Of a stretch of 64,000 nt of DNA, positions 52,442 through 62,204 are shown piece by piece; the first letter of the stretch is position 1, and every line of letters begins with the position of its first letter. A model generated the notes under the pieces. It was not told the DNA's origin. It worked only from the letters and a program-made list of their open reading frames with translations, and did not search any database. The translations under genes and the position numbers were made by a program. This stretch comes from Maledivibacter halophilus. GTDB taxonomy: Bacteria; Bacillota; Clostridia; Peptostreptococcales; Caminicellaceae. The DNA is taken from positions 369,023 through 433,022 of the forward strand of contig NZ_FUZT01000004.1 in NCBI RefSeq assembly GCF_900167445.1, given 5' to 3'.

Positions 52442-52682
52442 AATCAAGGAGTACGAAGCAATATGTAAATCCCTAATAAATTTATTAGATATTGATGAAA
52501 AATCGAATTTAAAAATAACCCAATACATTAATAATTATGGTGTCGTTAACTTCTTTAAAAACACCGAGCTTATGGAATTACCTGAAGATGCTCATAAAAA
52601 GCTTCAAGCTATACAGGATGTACTATTCTATATAGAAAATGTAGATTCAAGACATGGGGGTGAGGATTTTGAAAACCAATAG
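52431..52682 (+). CDS. Small element-encoded hypothetical protein
   Basis: The 83-residue, mostly helical acidic protein (MVNKIKEYEAICKSLINLL to FYIENVDSRHGGEDFENQ) has no recognised domain. It overlaps the end of parB by 11 bp and the next gene's ribosome binding region, so it is part of a tightly packed operon and probably translated by coupling. Start TTG (52431) or GTG (52434). Confidence 0.65.
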   Translation: MVNKIKEYEAICKSLINLLDIDEKSNLKITQYINNYGVVNFFKNTELMELPEDAHKKLQAIQDVLFYIENVDSRHGGEDFENQ

Positions 52683-53400
52683 ACCCTACACAGAAAGCTT
52701 CTTGAAGGGATTAAAAACTCTAACTGGAGTATCCTATAGAAAATTAGAGTCGTATGCAAAGGAAAATAACCCCCTTAATATATTAGAGCATCCCAAAACA
52801 TTAGGAATTAACGAAAAGCAGCTAAATAAAATAGGACTTCTCAAAGAAATTATCTCTTCATACAATCTACTCAAAAATCATGAACGTGAAGATAAAATAA
52901 AATTTACCACACCAAATGAAGTAGCAAATTATTTCGTACCTTTATTAAGCAGTATAAAGGATAAAGAAAGATTTATGGCAGCATTTTTAGACAATGGCAA
53001 CAACATAATAGAAGCTCAAATAGTATCAGAGGGTACAGTATCTCAAACAGTAGTTTACCCAAGGGAAGTATTAAAGAAAGCTTTAGCATGTGATTGCAGC
53101 TTCATTATTTTAGCCCACAATCATCCAGGCGGCACATTAAAACCATCAAAGGAAGATATAGCATTAACCCAAAGACTTGTTGATATATTTAAGCCCCTTG
53201 ATATAAGAATACTAGATCACATTATTGTTGCAGGAATAGAATTTACATCCCTGCAGGAAAAGAGCTTAATGCCACAAGGTTGTAAGGAAAAAGCGAATTA
53301 TGAGCCAATTAATATAGGAGAAAACTCTTCAAAAGAAAATATTGAAAGCTATATGCCGCAAGAAATTAATAAAGAAGAGGAGTGGGAAATGGAAATATAG
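52669..53400 (+). CDS. radC: RadC/JAB-domain protein
   Basis: The protein has about 243 residues with an N-terminal HhH-like region and a C-terminal JAMM/MPN-like domain: RFMAAFLDNGNNIIEAQIVS and HNHPGGTLKPSKEDIALT (the HxHP...S....D zinc site) with ILDHIIVAG. RadC-like proteins are common on mobile elements; function is unclear. The TTG at 52669 follows GGGGGTGAGG and fits better than ATG 52654. It is co-directional with the giant gene 12 bp downstream. Confidence 0.88.
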   Translation: MKTNRPYTESFLKGLKTLTGVSYRKLESYAKENNPLNILEHPKTLGINEKQLNKIGLLKEIISSYNLLKNHEREDKIKFTTPNEVANYFVPLLSSIKDKERFMAAFLDNGNNIIEAQIVSEGTVSQTVVYPREVLKKALACDCSFIILAHNHPGGTLKPSKEDIALTQRLVDIFKPLDIRILDHIIVAGIEFTSLQEKSLMPQGCKEKANYEPINIGENSSKENIESYMPQEINKEEEWEMEI

Positions 53401-53412
53401 AGGAGGCAATAA

Positions 53413-56400
53413 ATGAGTAGAAGACTAATACAGGTAAAGGAAATCTATGATAATATAACCTCCAAGATAATTAGAAATAGGGATGAATGGAAGAATTTTT
53501 TAACCTTTGCTTCAAGGATATACAAATACAGCTTTGACAATGTAGTTCTAATATATGCCCAAAGACCTGATGCAACAATGGTTGCTAATATGAGGCTTTG
53601 GAACAGAAAAATAGGTAGATATGTTAATAAAGGAACTAGAAGCATTGCAGTATTTGATACAACTAAGCCTGAATTAAAATTAGAATATTTATTTGACATT
53701 AAAGATACTAATGGACCAAAGCATACAACACCTACTGTTTGGAAGCTCAATAATAAAATAGAATCCCTTTTAGTAGACAGACTTAATAAAAAATACAGTA
53801 TAAACTATAATGATCTAGAAACCCAAATAGAAAAGCTAACAAAGCAAATAGTAGAAGAATCCTTAGAAGATCATATGATAGATTTTAAATATGACCTAGA
53901 GAATACTTGGCTTGAAGGATTACCAAAGGATAGTGTCGAGCTATTTTTTAAAGAGACCATATCGGAAAGTGTTGAATATATGGTAGCAAGCAGATGTGGT
54001 ATAGATACATCGGTAATGGATGATGAGAATGATAGCTTTACAGTAGTTACCCATTTCAATAGCAAGGAATTAATATTTAGACTAGGAAATGCAGCTTGCA
54101 GTATATCTCAAGATATATTAAGGGATATAGAAAGGGAAGTTAAAAGCATAATAAAAGAGCAAAGGAGAATGAAAAATGATGAAAGAAGAAAGCAAAATGA
54201 CCTACAAAGACATAGACGGAATACTTTATCCAGAGATACAAATATCAAGTCAAAAGGAAGCAGACGAGAAGCCCCTAGGAAAATACGGAAGGATGGCACT
54301 AAAATACATGAGGGAAAACCATACGAGCAGATACAGCTATCTTTTATCGGAGGGGCAGCTAATGCCGCTGATACACAAGGTAGACAAGGAAGCCAAGGAG
54401 AGACTGGAGAGAATAATGAAGCAGCTGCTGGAAAAAGACCCAATACCAAATCCAATGAACACAATGGAATCGGCAAAACACAGAATGATGATAAAAACCA
54501 TGGCAGAAGAGATAATCCAAGGAGAGATAATTTACAAAAAGAGATAGTGGATATAAGAAATGAGAAGGAGTTGCTAAAAGGCAGCTCCTTTTCTTTGGAG
54601 CAAAACCAAGAATCAAATAGAAAAGAATCATCGATTACTCAAAAAATCAATTACCAATATAACCCTAATGATGAAATAGGTATCGGTGGCTCTAAAACAA
54701 AATGCAGAAGCAATCTTGAAGCCATAAAAGCATTAAAGGCTATTGAAGGAGAAAATAGACTGGCTACTGAGAAGGAGCAATCTATATTAGCTAGATATAC
54801 AGGCTGGGGTGGTCTTCCTAGGGCTTTTGATAAAAATGCAGTAGGCTGGAATAGAGAATACAAAGAGCTTAAAGAATTATTAACTACTGATGAATATGAA
54901 AGTGCCAGAGCATCAACAGCAAATGCCCACTATACATCCCATATTATTATTGAAAATATATACAAAGCCATAGAAAGCTTTGGATTTAAAGCTGGAAATA
55001 TCCTAGAGCCTAGTATGGGCGTTGGATATTTCTTTTCTATGCTACCCGATAGTATGAAGAACTCAAAATTATATGGTGTAGAGCTTGATGATATATCTGC
55101 AAGAATATCAAAACAGCTGTATCAGAAAGCCAATATAAAATCCTGCGGCTTTGAAGAGACAGATTTTCAAGATAATTTCTTTGATATAGCAATAGGAAAT
55201 GTACCCTTTGGAGATTACAAGCTATTTGATCCAAAATACAATAAGCACAACTTTCTAATCCACGACTATTTTATAGCCAAAACAATAGATAAGGTAAGAC
55301 CAAATGGAATAATAGCCTTTGTAACAAGTAAAGGAACAATGGATAAAAAGGATAGCTCTGCTAGAAAGTACATAGCCAAGAGAGCTGATTTAATAGGAGC
55401 CATAAGACTTCCTAATACAGCATTTAGACAAATAGCAGGAACAGATGTAACAGCCGACATATTATTTTTACAAAAAAGAGAGAAAATGTCGGTAATTGAA
55501 GCTGATTGGATAAATGTATCGGAAAATGATACTGGAATACCTGTTAATCAGTATTTCCTAGGAAATCCCGAGATGATATTAGGTGAAATGATATTTGACC
55601 AGAGAATGTTTGGAGAGAACAGTAAATATACAGCCTGTGTCAATAATAACCCTGATTTTAATTTATCAGATGAACTAGAAAGAGCTGTATCAAGCTTAAG
55701 TGCAGCCATAGGCACATATGAAAGAGAAATAGAAATAGCAAAGGATGAAATATCTGCTGATCCTAGTGTTAAAAACTATACCTTTACCTTTGTAGATGGA
55801 GATTTATATTATCGTGAAAATGCCATAATGAAAAAATATAATGCAAAGGGAAAAGTCCTAGAGCGAATAAAGGGGCTTCACCAGATTAGAGAAATAACTA
55901 GGGATATTATCAATATCCAACTAAAAGGCTGTACTAAGCATGAATTAGAATCAAAACAATATCAGCTAAATAAAGCATATGACAAATTTGCTTCAAAATA
56001 CGGACATATTTCTTCAAAGGCCAATAGTAGGGCTTTTAGTGATGACAATGACTATCCACTATTATGCTCCTTGGAGGTAGAAGATAAAGATAAAAACATT
56101 ATTAAGGCTGATATGTTTTCAAAGCAAACAATCAGACCAAAGGAAGTTATTACATCAGTAGATACAGCAGTAGAAGCTTTAACTGTATCCCTTAACGAAC
56201 GTGGAAGGGTAGATATAGATTTTATGACAAAGCTTTATGAATCTACACCTGAAAATCTAACACAGGAGCTAAAGGGATTGATTTTCTTGAATCCTGAAAA
56301 ATATAATGAGGACAATATAGTCTATGGATGGGAAACCGCCGATGAATATCTATCAGGTAATGTAAGACAAAAGCTGAAGCTGGCAAGGATTTATGCCAAG

Positions 56401-59400
56401 ACCGATGAAAGATTTAATATCAATGTCAAGCATTTAGAAGAAGTACAGCCTAAAGACCTTGATGCCAGTGAAATAGATGTTAAATTAGGAGCAACATGGA
56501 TTGAAACGAAGGATATAGAAAGGTTTATATACGAGCTTTTGGGAACACCAACGTATTATCACAATACAAGCTCTAGCTACGGCGGCAATAATGAAATAAA
56601 GGTTCATTACAACAAATATAATGGAAGCTTTGGTATTTCTAATAAAGGACATGATGGTAGTTCAGTAGCAGCAACAAAAACCTTCGGTACAAGCAGGATG
56701 AATGCCTACTACATCATTGAAGATACCCTTAATCTCAAATCCGTTGTAGTGAGAGATAAGATAGAGGAAGATGGTAAGGAGAAATACGTAGTCAATAAAA
56801 AAGAAACTATGTTGGCTAGAGAAAAGCAAAACATCATCAAAGAAGAATTTAAAAGCTGGATATTCAAGGACCCAGAGAGAAGAAAAAAATATGTAGACTA
56901 CTATAATGAAAATTTTAATAATATTAGACTTAGAGAATATGATGGAAGCCATCTGACATTCCCTGGAATGAATCCCGATATAAAACTAAGGCCCCATCAA
57001 GTTAATGCAGTTGCCAGAGTATTGTACGGTGGAAACACATTATTAGCCCATGTAGTAGGTGCAGGGAAAAGCTTTGAAATGATAGCTAGTGCCATGGAGC
57101 TTAGAAGGCTGGGCTTATCAAAGAAAAATGTTTTTGTTGTACCAAATCATCTTACAGAGCAAATGGGAAGTGAATTTCTAAGGCTATATCCCAGTGCCAA
57201 CATCTTAGTAGCTACTAAGAAGGATTTTCAAAAGAAAAATAGACAAAGATTTGTAAGCAAAATAGCAACTGGAGATTATGACTGCGTAATAATTGGTCAC
57301 AGCTCCTTTGAGAAAATACCTATTTCTAAGGAAAGACAGGAGAGAATGTTAAAGGATCAAATCCATCAAATTACCTTTGCCATCGAAGATACCAAAAGGC
57401 AAAATGGAGAAAGATGGTCAATAAAGCAAATGGAACGATTTAAAAAGAGCCTTGAAACGGAACTAAAGAAGCTAACAGATACTCAAAAGGATGATGTAAT
57501 CAATTTTGAAGAATTAGGAATAGATTGCATGTTTGTAGATGAAGCCCATGCCTATAAAAACTGTGCAGTGTTTTCAAAGATGAGAAATGTATCGGGTATA
57601 TCAAATGCTAGAGCTAAAAAAGCTACAGATATGCTTATGAAATGTCAATACATTCAAGAGATAAACGAAGGTAGAGGAGTTATATTTGCTACAGGAACAC
57701 CTATATCAAATTCTATGACAGAAATGTTTGTCATGATGAGATACCTTCAAAATCATGAATTAAAGAAAAGAGGAATACACATCTTTGATAGCTGGGCTGC
57801 TATGTTTGGTGAAGTAGTTACATCCCTAGAACTAGCACCAGAGGGCAGTGGCTATCGTCTAAAAAGTAGATTTGCAAAATTCAATAACCTGCCTGAATTA
57901 ATGAGTATGTTTAAAAAGGTGGCTGATATTCAAACAGCAGATATGTTAAATCTACCAGTCCCTAAACTAAAGGACAATAAATATCACCTTGTGGCTGCTG
58001 AGCCATCAGCCTTTACAAAGGAAGTAATGCTAGAGTTTGCTGAAAGAGCCGAAGCTATAAGAAATGGACAAGTAGAGCCAAGTATAGATAATATGCTCAA
58101 AATCACCAATGAAGCAAGACTTTTAGGAACAGACCAAAGATTACTTGATAAAGAAGCTGAGGATGAACCAGATTCCAAGGTTAATATATGCATCCAAAAT
58201 ATCTACGACAGATACCATGAAACCAATAAGATGAAGGGAACACAGATAGTGTTCTGTGATGTAGGAACGCCAAATAATGATGGACGTTTTTCTATTTATG
58301 ATGATATTAAAAATAAGCTTATAAATAAAGGAATACCTGAAAAAGAGATTTGCTTTATACATGATGCTAAAACAGAGGTTCAAAGAGAAAAAGTGTTCTC
58401 TGAAATGAGAAGTGGAGAAAGAAGAATAATCATAGGAAGTACTTCTAAAATGGGGACTGGAACAAATATTCAAGACAGACTAACAGCTCTGCATCATATA
58501 GATACAGCATGGAGACCTTCAGATATTGAACAAAGAGAAGGAAGAATCCTAAGACAGGGTAATATGAACGATGAAGTCTATATCTACAGGTATGTAACCA
58601 AGGGTACATTTGACTCTTATATGTGGGGACTTGTAGAAAACAAGCAGAAATTCATATCTCAAATAATGACTTCAAAATCAGTATCAAGGAGCTGTGAGGA
58701 TGTGGATGAAGCAGTGCTATCCTTTGCAGAAGTAAAAGCTCTTGCAACAGGGAATCCACTGATAAAGGAAAAGATGGATATTGATAATGAGGTTAGAAGA
58801 TTAAAGATTTTAAAATCAGCCTATGATAGTCAAAGGTATTCACTTCAAGATGACTTCACAATAAGATATCCTAAACTGATTGCAAATCTAGAACAGAAAA
58901 TAGAATGTATTATCAAGGATATTGAAAAAAGGGATATGAATAGTAGTGATGATTTTTCAATTAATATAGGTGGGAAAGTCTTTGAAGAAAGGCAGGATGC
59001 AGGAACAATGTTAGAGAGCTTTTATCCTAAAGCACAAAAGGATAATTCAGAAATTAATGTTGGCAGCTATAAAGGCTTTGAAGTACTTCTAAAGGGAAGC
59101 TATTTTACTGATTTACCAAAGCTTATAATACATGGCAGCCTAAAGTATTCCATAGAGCTTGGAAGCAGCCCTCATGGAAATATGACTAGGATTGAAAATG
59201 CACTAAACTCTTTAGAAGATAAAATATCATCCTATGAAGCTAAGCTTGAGGAATATAAAAAAAACATGGACCAATCTAAAATTGAATACCATAAGCCCTT
59301 TCAATATAAACAGGAGCTTAAAGATAAGATTAAAAGACAGTTTGAGCTAAATGTCCAGCTTGATATTGACAAAGGAAAACAAGGTGAAACGCTGGATGAT

Positions 59401-59478
59401 GAGAACAATATTGAAGACAATGAGCCTATTGAAATTAAGCCTAATGAGCTGTGTAAAGCTGAAGAGCTTGAAGTATAG
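53413..59478 (+). CDS. Giant DNA methylase-helicase of the conjugative element
   Basis: The 2021-residue protein has several parts. Residues 1-240 are an ArdC-like N-terminal domain ([19 protein letters not shown]). Residues about 240-400 form a polar linker. Residues about 500-690 are an adenine-methylase-like domain with EPSMGVGYF (about 531) and IGNVPFG (about 594). Residues about 1190-1730 are an SNF2/DEAD-type helicase with [11 protein letters not shown] (about 1210), DEAHAYK (about 1375) and [11 protein letters not shown] (about 1710). This is the hallmark protein of Tn1549-like conjugative elements, where it may help DNA transfer or evade restriction. GAGGAGG precedes the ATG. The linker DNA also encodes TnpV in another frame. 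Confidence 0.9.
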   Translation: MSRRLIQVKEIYDNITSKIIRNRDEWKNFLTFASRIYKYSFDNVVLIYAQRPDATMVANMRLWNRKIGRYVNKGTRSIAVFDTTKPELKLEYLFDIKDTNGPKHTTPTVWKLNNKIESLLVDRLNKKYSINYNDLETQIEKLTKQIVEESLEDHMIDFKYDLENTWLEGLPKDSVELFFKETISESVEYMVASRCGIDTSVMDDENDSFTVVTHFNSKELIFRLGNAACSISQDILRDIEREVKSIIKEQRRMKNDERRKQNDLQRHRRNTLSRDTNIKSKGSRREAPRKIRKDGTKIHEGKPYEQIQLSFIGGAANAADTQGRQGSQGETGENNEAAAGKRPNTKSNEHNGIGKTQNDDKNHGRRDNPRRDNLQKEIVDIRNEKELLKGSSFSLEQNQESNRKESSITQKINYQYNPNDEIGIGGSKTKCRSNLEAIKALKAIEGENRLATEKEQSILARYTGWGGLPRAFDKNAVGWNREYKELKELLTTDEYESARASTANAHYTSHIIIENIYKAIESFGFKAGNILEPSMGVGYFFSMLPDSMKNSKLYGVELDDISARISKQLYQKANIKSCGFEETDFQDNFFDIAIGNVPFGDYKLFDPKYNKHNFLIHDYFIAKTIDKVRPNGIIAFVTSKGTMDKKDSSARKYIAKRADLIGAIRLPNTAFRQIAGTDVTADILFLQKREKMSVIEADWINVSENDTGIPVNQYFLGNPEMILGEMIFDQRMFGENSKYTACVNNNPDFNLSDELERAVSSLSAAIGTYEREIEIAKDEISADPSVKNYTFTFVDGDLYYRENAIMKKYNAKGKVLERIKGLHQIREITRDIINIQLKGCTKHELESKQYQLNKAYDKFASKYGHISSKANSRAFSDDNDYPLLCSLEVEDKDKNIIKADMFSKQTIRPKEVITSVDTAVEALTVSLNERGRVDIDFMTKLYESTPENLTQELKGLIFLNPEKYNEDNIVYGWETADEYLSGNVRQKLKLARIYAKTDERFNINVKHLEEVQPKDLDASEIDVKLGATWIETKDIERFIYELLGTPTYYHNTSSSYGGNNEIKVHYNKYNGSFGISNKGHDGSSVAATKTFGTSRMNAYYIIEDTLNLKSVVVRDKIEEDGKEKYVVNKKETMLAREKQNIIKEEFKSWIFKDPERRKKYVDYYNENFNNIRLREYDGSHLTFPGMNPDIKLRPHQVNAVARVLYGGNTLLAHVVGAGKSFEMIASAMELRRLGLSKKNVFVVPNHLTEQMGSEFLRLYPSANILVATKKDFQKKNRQRFVSKIATGDYDCVIIGHSSFEKIPISKERQERMLKDQIHQITFAIEDTKRQNGERWSIKQMERFKKSLETELKKLTDTQKDDVINFEELGIDCMFVDEAHAYKNCAVFSKMRNVSGISNARAKKATDMLMKCQYIQEINEGRGVIFATGTPISNSMTEMFVMMRYLQNHELKKRGIHIFDSWAAMFGEVVTSLELAPEGSGYRLKSRFAKFNNLPELMSMFKKVADIQTADMLNLPVPKLKDNKYHLVAAEPSAFTKEVMLEFAERAEAIRNGQVEPSIDNMLKITNEARLLGTDQRLLDKEAEDEPDSKVNICIQNIYDRYHETNKMKGTQIVFCDVGTPNNDGRFSIYDDIKNKLINKGIPEKEICFIHDAKTEVQREKVFSEMRSGERRIIIGSTSKMGTGTNIQDRLTALHHIDTAWRPSDIEQREGRILRQGNMNDEVYIYRYVTKGTFDSYMWGLVENKQKFISQIMTSKSVSRSCEDVDEAVLSFAEVKALATGNPLIKEKMDIDNEVRRLKILKSAYDSQRYSLQDDFTIRYPKLIANLEQKIECIIKDIEKRDMNSSDDFSINIGGKVFEERQDAGTMLESFYPKAQKDNSEINVGSYKGFEVLLKGSYFTDLPKLIIHGSLKYSIELGSSPHGNMTRIENALNSLEDKISSYEAKLEEYKKNMDQSKIEYHKPFQYKQELKDKIKRQFELNVQLDIDKGKQGETLDDENNIEDNEPIEIKPNELCKAEELEV
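54176..54547 (+). CDS. tnpV: TnpV-family protein nested out of frame in the helicase gene
   Basis: The 123-residue protein shows the TnpV pattern: [62 protein letters not shown] and [13 protein letters not shown], which correspond block by block to TnpV (small proteins of Firmicute transposons). It is complete, starting with ATG ATG 8 bases after AAAGGAG (54161-54167) and ending in TAA. It lies entirely inside the +1 shifted frame of the giant gene, opposite the linker (about residues 255-378). Its function is unknown even in known elements. Both frames being open and both matching known patterns argues for real overlap. Confidence 0.75.
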   Translation: MMKEESKMTYKDIDGILYPEIQISSQKEADEKPLGKYGRMALKYMRENHTSRYSYLLSEGQLMPLIHKVDKEAKERLERIMKQLLEKDPIPNPMNTMESAKHRMMIKTMAEEIIQGEIIYKKR

Positions 59479-59489
59479 GGGGAAGAAAA

Positions 59490-60464
59490 ATGACTGTAAG
59501 GAAATTAAGGTTTACAGATGAACAAATAGAAGCTGCAAACAGTGTTAATATACTGGATTATGCAAGAAATTCAGGATATTCCCTTAAACAAGTATCAAGA
59601 AACTCCTTTAAGATACCAAAGTATGGTGGACTCTATATTGACTCCAATGGTCACAAGTGGTATTGGTTTACAAGGGATAAAGGTGGTGGAGCAATTCAAT
59701 TTGTAATGGAAATGGAGGGAAAAACTTGGGTAGAAGCAGTTAAAAGGCTATTGGGATTATCTAATAATATAGAAGTATTTACACCAAAGCATAAGGCTAC
59801 AAAAGAAGAAAAGGGTGAAATGATTTTACCAGAAAAAAATAATACCTACAAGCATGTAATAGCTTATTTAATTGAAACAAGAAGAATCGATAAGAGCTTA
59901 GTCTATGATCTAATAAATCAAAAGAAGATATATGAAAATAAATATAAAAGCTGTGTATTCATAGGTTATGACAAAGAAGGAATACCTAGATATGCATCCT
60001 TTAGAAGCACTAATACAAAAGGGAAAGCTTACAGAGGAGATGTTAAAAACTCTGATAAAAGCTTTCCCTTTTGTGTTGAAGGAAATAGCGATACAGTAAA
60101 TGTATTTGAAAGTCCCATTGACCTTATGAGCTATTTAAGCTTTTTAAGGATATATGACATTACAGATTTTAATAACCACTGTATATCCCTGGGGTGTATA
60201 TCAGATACAGCATTGGAAAGATATTTAGAAGATAATCCTAATATCAAAAAAATAATACTTTGTCTTGATAATGATGAGGCTGGAAGCTTTGGATCAGAGA
60301 AGATAAAGGAGAAATACGAGGATAAATATACAATAAGTCGTCATGTTCCAAAAGGGAAAGATTTTAATGAGGATTTAGTGGAATTAGTAAGAAATATAGA
60401 AATTTCACAACAAAACAATAAGGATATTGAAGAAAGAAATGAAGTTCAAGAGCTTATAATCTGA
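59490..60464 (+). CDS. DUF3991 and TOPRIM domain protein
   Basis: The 324-residue protein has an N-terminal DUF3991-type domain (NILDYARNSGYSLKQVSRNS, HKWYWFTRDKGGGAIQFVME) and a C-terminal TOPRIM domain with VNVFESPIDLMSYLSFL (acidic Glu) and IILCLDNDEAGSFGSEKI (DxD). Such primase-like proteins are carried by conjugative elements and may aid replication of transferred single strands. RBS GGGGGAAG. It follows the giant gene by 11 bp and continues the same operon. Confidence 0.87.
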   Translation: MTVRKLRFTDEQIEAANSVNILDYARNSGYSLKQVSRNSFKIPKYGGLYIDSNGHKWYWFTRDKGGGAIQFVMEMEGKTWVEAVKRLLGLSNNIEVFTPKHKATKEEKGEMILPEKNNTYKHVIAYLIETRRIDKSLVYDLINQKKIYENKYKSCVFIGYDKEGIPRYASFRSTNTKGKAYRGDVKNSDKSFPFCVEGNSDTVNVFESPIDLMSYLSFLRIYDITDFNNHCISLGCISDTALERYLEDNPNIKKIILCLDNDEAGSFGSEKIKEKYEDKYTISRHVPKGKDFNEDLVELVRNIEISQQNNKDIEERNEVQELII

Positions 60465-60478
60465 AGGAGAGTGAATAG

Positions 60479-60901
60479 ATGAATTTCTTAGACGATAAGA
60501 ACATGGAAAATTTTAAAAGCATACTCATGGAGGACAATACTAATCCAAAGGACGTAGAAAGGCAGTCTTTATTTTATATTATTGCAGGAAATGAGGATTT
60601 ATATAGTAAGAGAAAACATATCTATGACTTTGCAGAAAGAGCTATAAATCCAGAATGCTTAGAGAGTAGCGAAGTAGATTTTTCTTCTAGTTCAAGGGCG
60701 TTAATAAGGCTTGGATACAACTTATATAACAGCTACAGCGATAAATATACTACTCCTATTGATATTTTGTATGGTCTTGATAGTGATAATTATGTGTTGG
60801 CATTAAATTCGTTGGACATAAGATTTGGGGTAGAACGTGAAATGGAAATTTGCTCTATTGATGAAGGAAAAGAGAATGAAGACTATTGTATAGGGGGGTG
60901 A
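60479..60901 (+). CDS. DUF6075-family element protein
   Basis: The 140-residue protein shows the DUF6075 pattern: KNMENFKSILMEDN, DVERQSLFYIIAGNEDLYSK, SRALIRLGYNLYNSYSD and TPIDILYGLDSDNYVLALNS. The acidic tail ends in EDYCIGG. Function is unknown; genes of this family sit next to the TOPRIM gene in many clostridial elements. GAAGGAG precedes the ATG. Confidence 0.75.
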   Translation: MNFLDDKNMENFKSILMEDNTNPKDVERQSLFYIIAGNEDLYSKRKHIYDFAERAINPECLESSEVDFSSSSRALIRLGYNLYNSYSDKYTTPIDILYGLDSDNYVLALNSLDIRFGVEREMEICSIDEGKENEDYCIGG

Positions 60902-61298
60902 TAAGGTTTTTTGTCTGTATAAAGGGAATGATTATGTATTATAAATCTGAAGGACTTTATAAATTATTACTTTAAATACTAGTCCAAAAACTAATATTGA
61001 ATATCTTCTTTTTTGTATAATAAGTAAATCTAACTAACACCAGTGGAGACCTATTTCGAAGTATTATCTTTCTATTCAACAAAACCACCTAAATATCGAC
61101 AAGAATAGTCAAAGGAATTTCACGAAATTTGCATAATATATATAGTTGTAGATGAATTAGAAGAAATGTAACAGAATATCTTTATTGACATTATATAGAC
61201 TTATTATATATATGAAGAGTTATAATTAAGTACTATAAAACTCAAATATAAAAATATATAGAATCAAGGACTACATGAGTTAAAGAGGAGAATATTCA
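60902..61298 (+). promoter_or_regulatory. Region upstream of the Hachiman operon with shared sequence copy 2
   Basis: No gene is seen. At 61095-61150, ATCGACAA, TAGTCAAAGGAATTT, AAATTTGC and ATAGTTGT repeat the sequence at 45605-45662. A probable promoter (TTGACA at about 61185, with a TATATA-rich -10 region) lies before hamA. AAGAGGAG before the ATG is the ribosome binding site. Confidence 0.6.
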
Positions 61299-62204
61299 AT
61301 GAGACTAAGTATAGGTGATAATGATTTTTTGGATTCCTTTGAACATTTGTGGGAAAAAGATATTGATGAAAATGGGACAAGTAAATTAAATTTATTCATA
61401 CTCAATATCAATGCAAATAGTTTTGACTACTCATGCTTAGTAAGAAATTTACGCGATCCTATGATTGATTATTCAGTTTCTAGAAAAATTAAAGAAATGT
61501 ATAAACAAAGACCAGGAACGTTAGCGCATGAAGCACAGAAAAAATTTAAAGAGTATATTAATAACACAGGTGAACTTGGAGAGCTATTATTATATTGTTT
61601 TTTAGAAACACATTTAAATGCACCTAAAATATTATCTAAACTTGAATTGAAAACTTCTACTAGCATGTATGTGCATGGAGCTGACGGCATTCATATGTTA
61701 AAATTAAAAAATGGAAATTATCAATTGCTCTTTGGTGAATCTAAGACCATTGCTGATTTGACAAATGCATTTCGTGATGCTTTTACTTCAATACATGATT
61801 TTAAAAATGAAATAAATAAGGAAGGTCAAGAGAAGAGTGGAATTAATTATGAGAAAAGTTTAGTATATGCTAACCTTGATAAAGAAGCATTTTCTGAAGA
61901 AGAGAAAGAGTTTTTAAAAAAAATAATATATCCTAGCAGAGAACGTGATTTTGAAGTAGATGATGCTTTTGGGATTTTTGTAGGATATGAAATTGAACTT
62001 ACTGAACATGATAAAAAGTTGCCTAATAGCGAGTTTAGAGCAAAAGTTAAAGAAAAAGTAAGTGAAGATGTCATAAATAGAATTAGCTATATCAATAGAA
62101 AAATTGATGAATTTAAATTGTATGGACATAGTTTTTATATTTACGTTATACCCTTTACTGAGCTGGATAATAATAGAAAATCTATCATAAAGGAGATTAC
62201 ATAA
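61299..62204 (+). CDS. hamA: Hachiman defence protein HamA (DUF1837)
   Basis: The 301-residue protein shows the HamA/DUF1837 pattern: NTGELGELLLYCFLETHLNA, KLELKTSTSMYVHGADGIHM and LLFGESKTIADLTNAFRDAF. Asp129 and Glu147-x-Lys149 form the nuclease site in this family. HamA forms a complex with HamB and cleaves nucleic acid after phage sensing. The stop shares one base with the hamB start. It sits just after the mobile element's DUF6075 gene, that is, in a cargo position. Confidence 0.88.
   Translation: MRLSIGDNDFLDSFEHLWEKDIDENGTSKLNLFILNINANSFDYSCLVRNLRDPMIDYSVSRKIKEMYKQRPGTLAHEAQKKFKEYINNTGELGELLLYCFLETHLNAPKILSKLELKTSTSMYVHGADGIHMLKLKNGNYQLLFGESKTIADLTNAFRDAFTSIHDFKNEINKEGQEKSGINYEKSLVYANLDKEAFSEEEKEFLKKIIYPSRERDFEVDDAFGIFVGYEIELTEHDKKLPNSEFRAKVKEKVSEDVINRISYINRKIDEFKLYGHSFYIYVIPFTELDNNRKSIIKEIT

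Noticed and set aside
54359..54631. Minus-strand open frames opposite the helicase linker
   Set aside because: They are antisense shadows of the low-complexity linker and lack start signals; only the plus-strand TnpV frame has family similarity.
56662..56952. Hydrophobic minus-strand frame inside the giant gene
   Set aside because: Apparent membrane helices arise from the complement of lysine- and glutamate-rich codons; no ribosome binding site.
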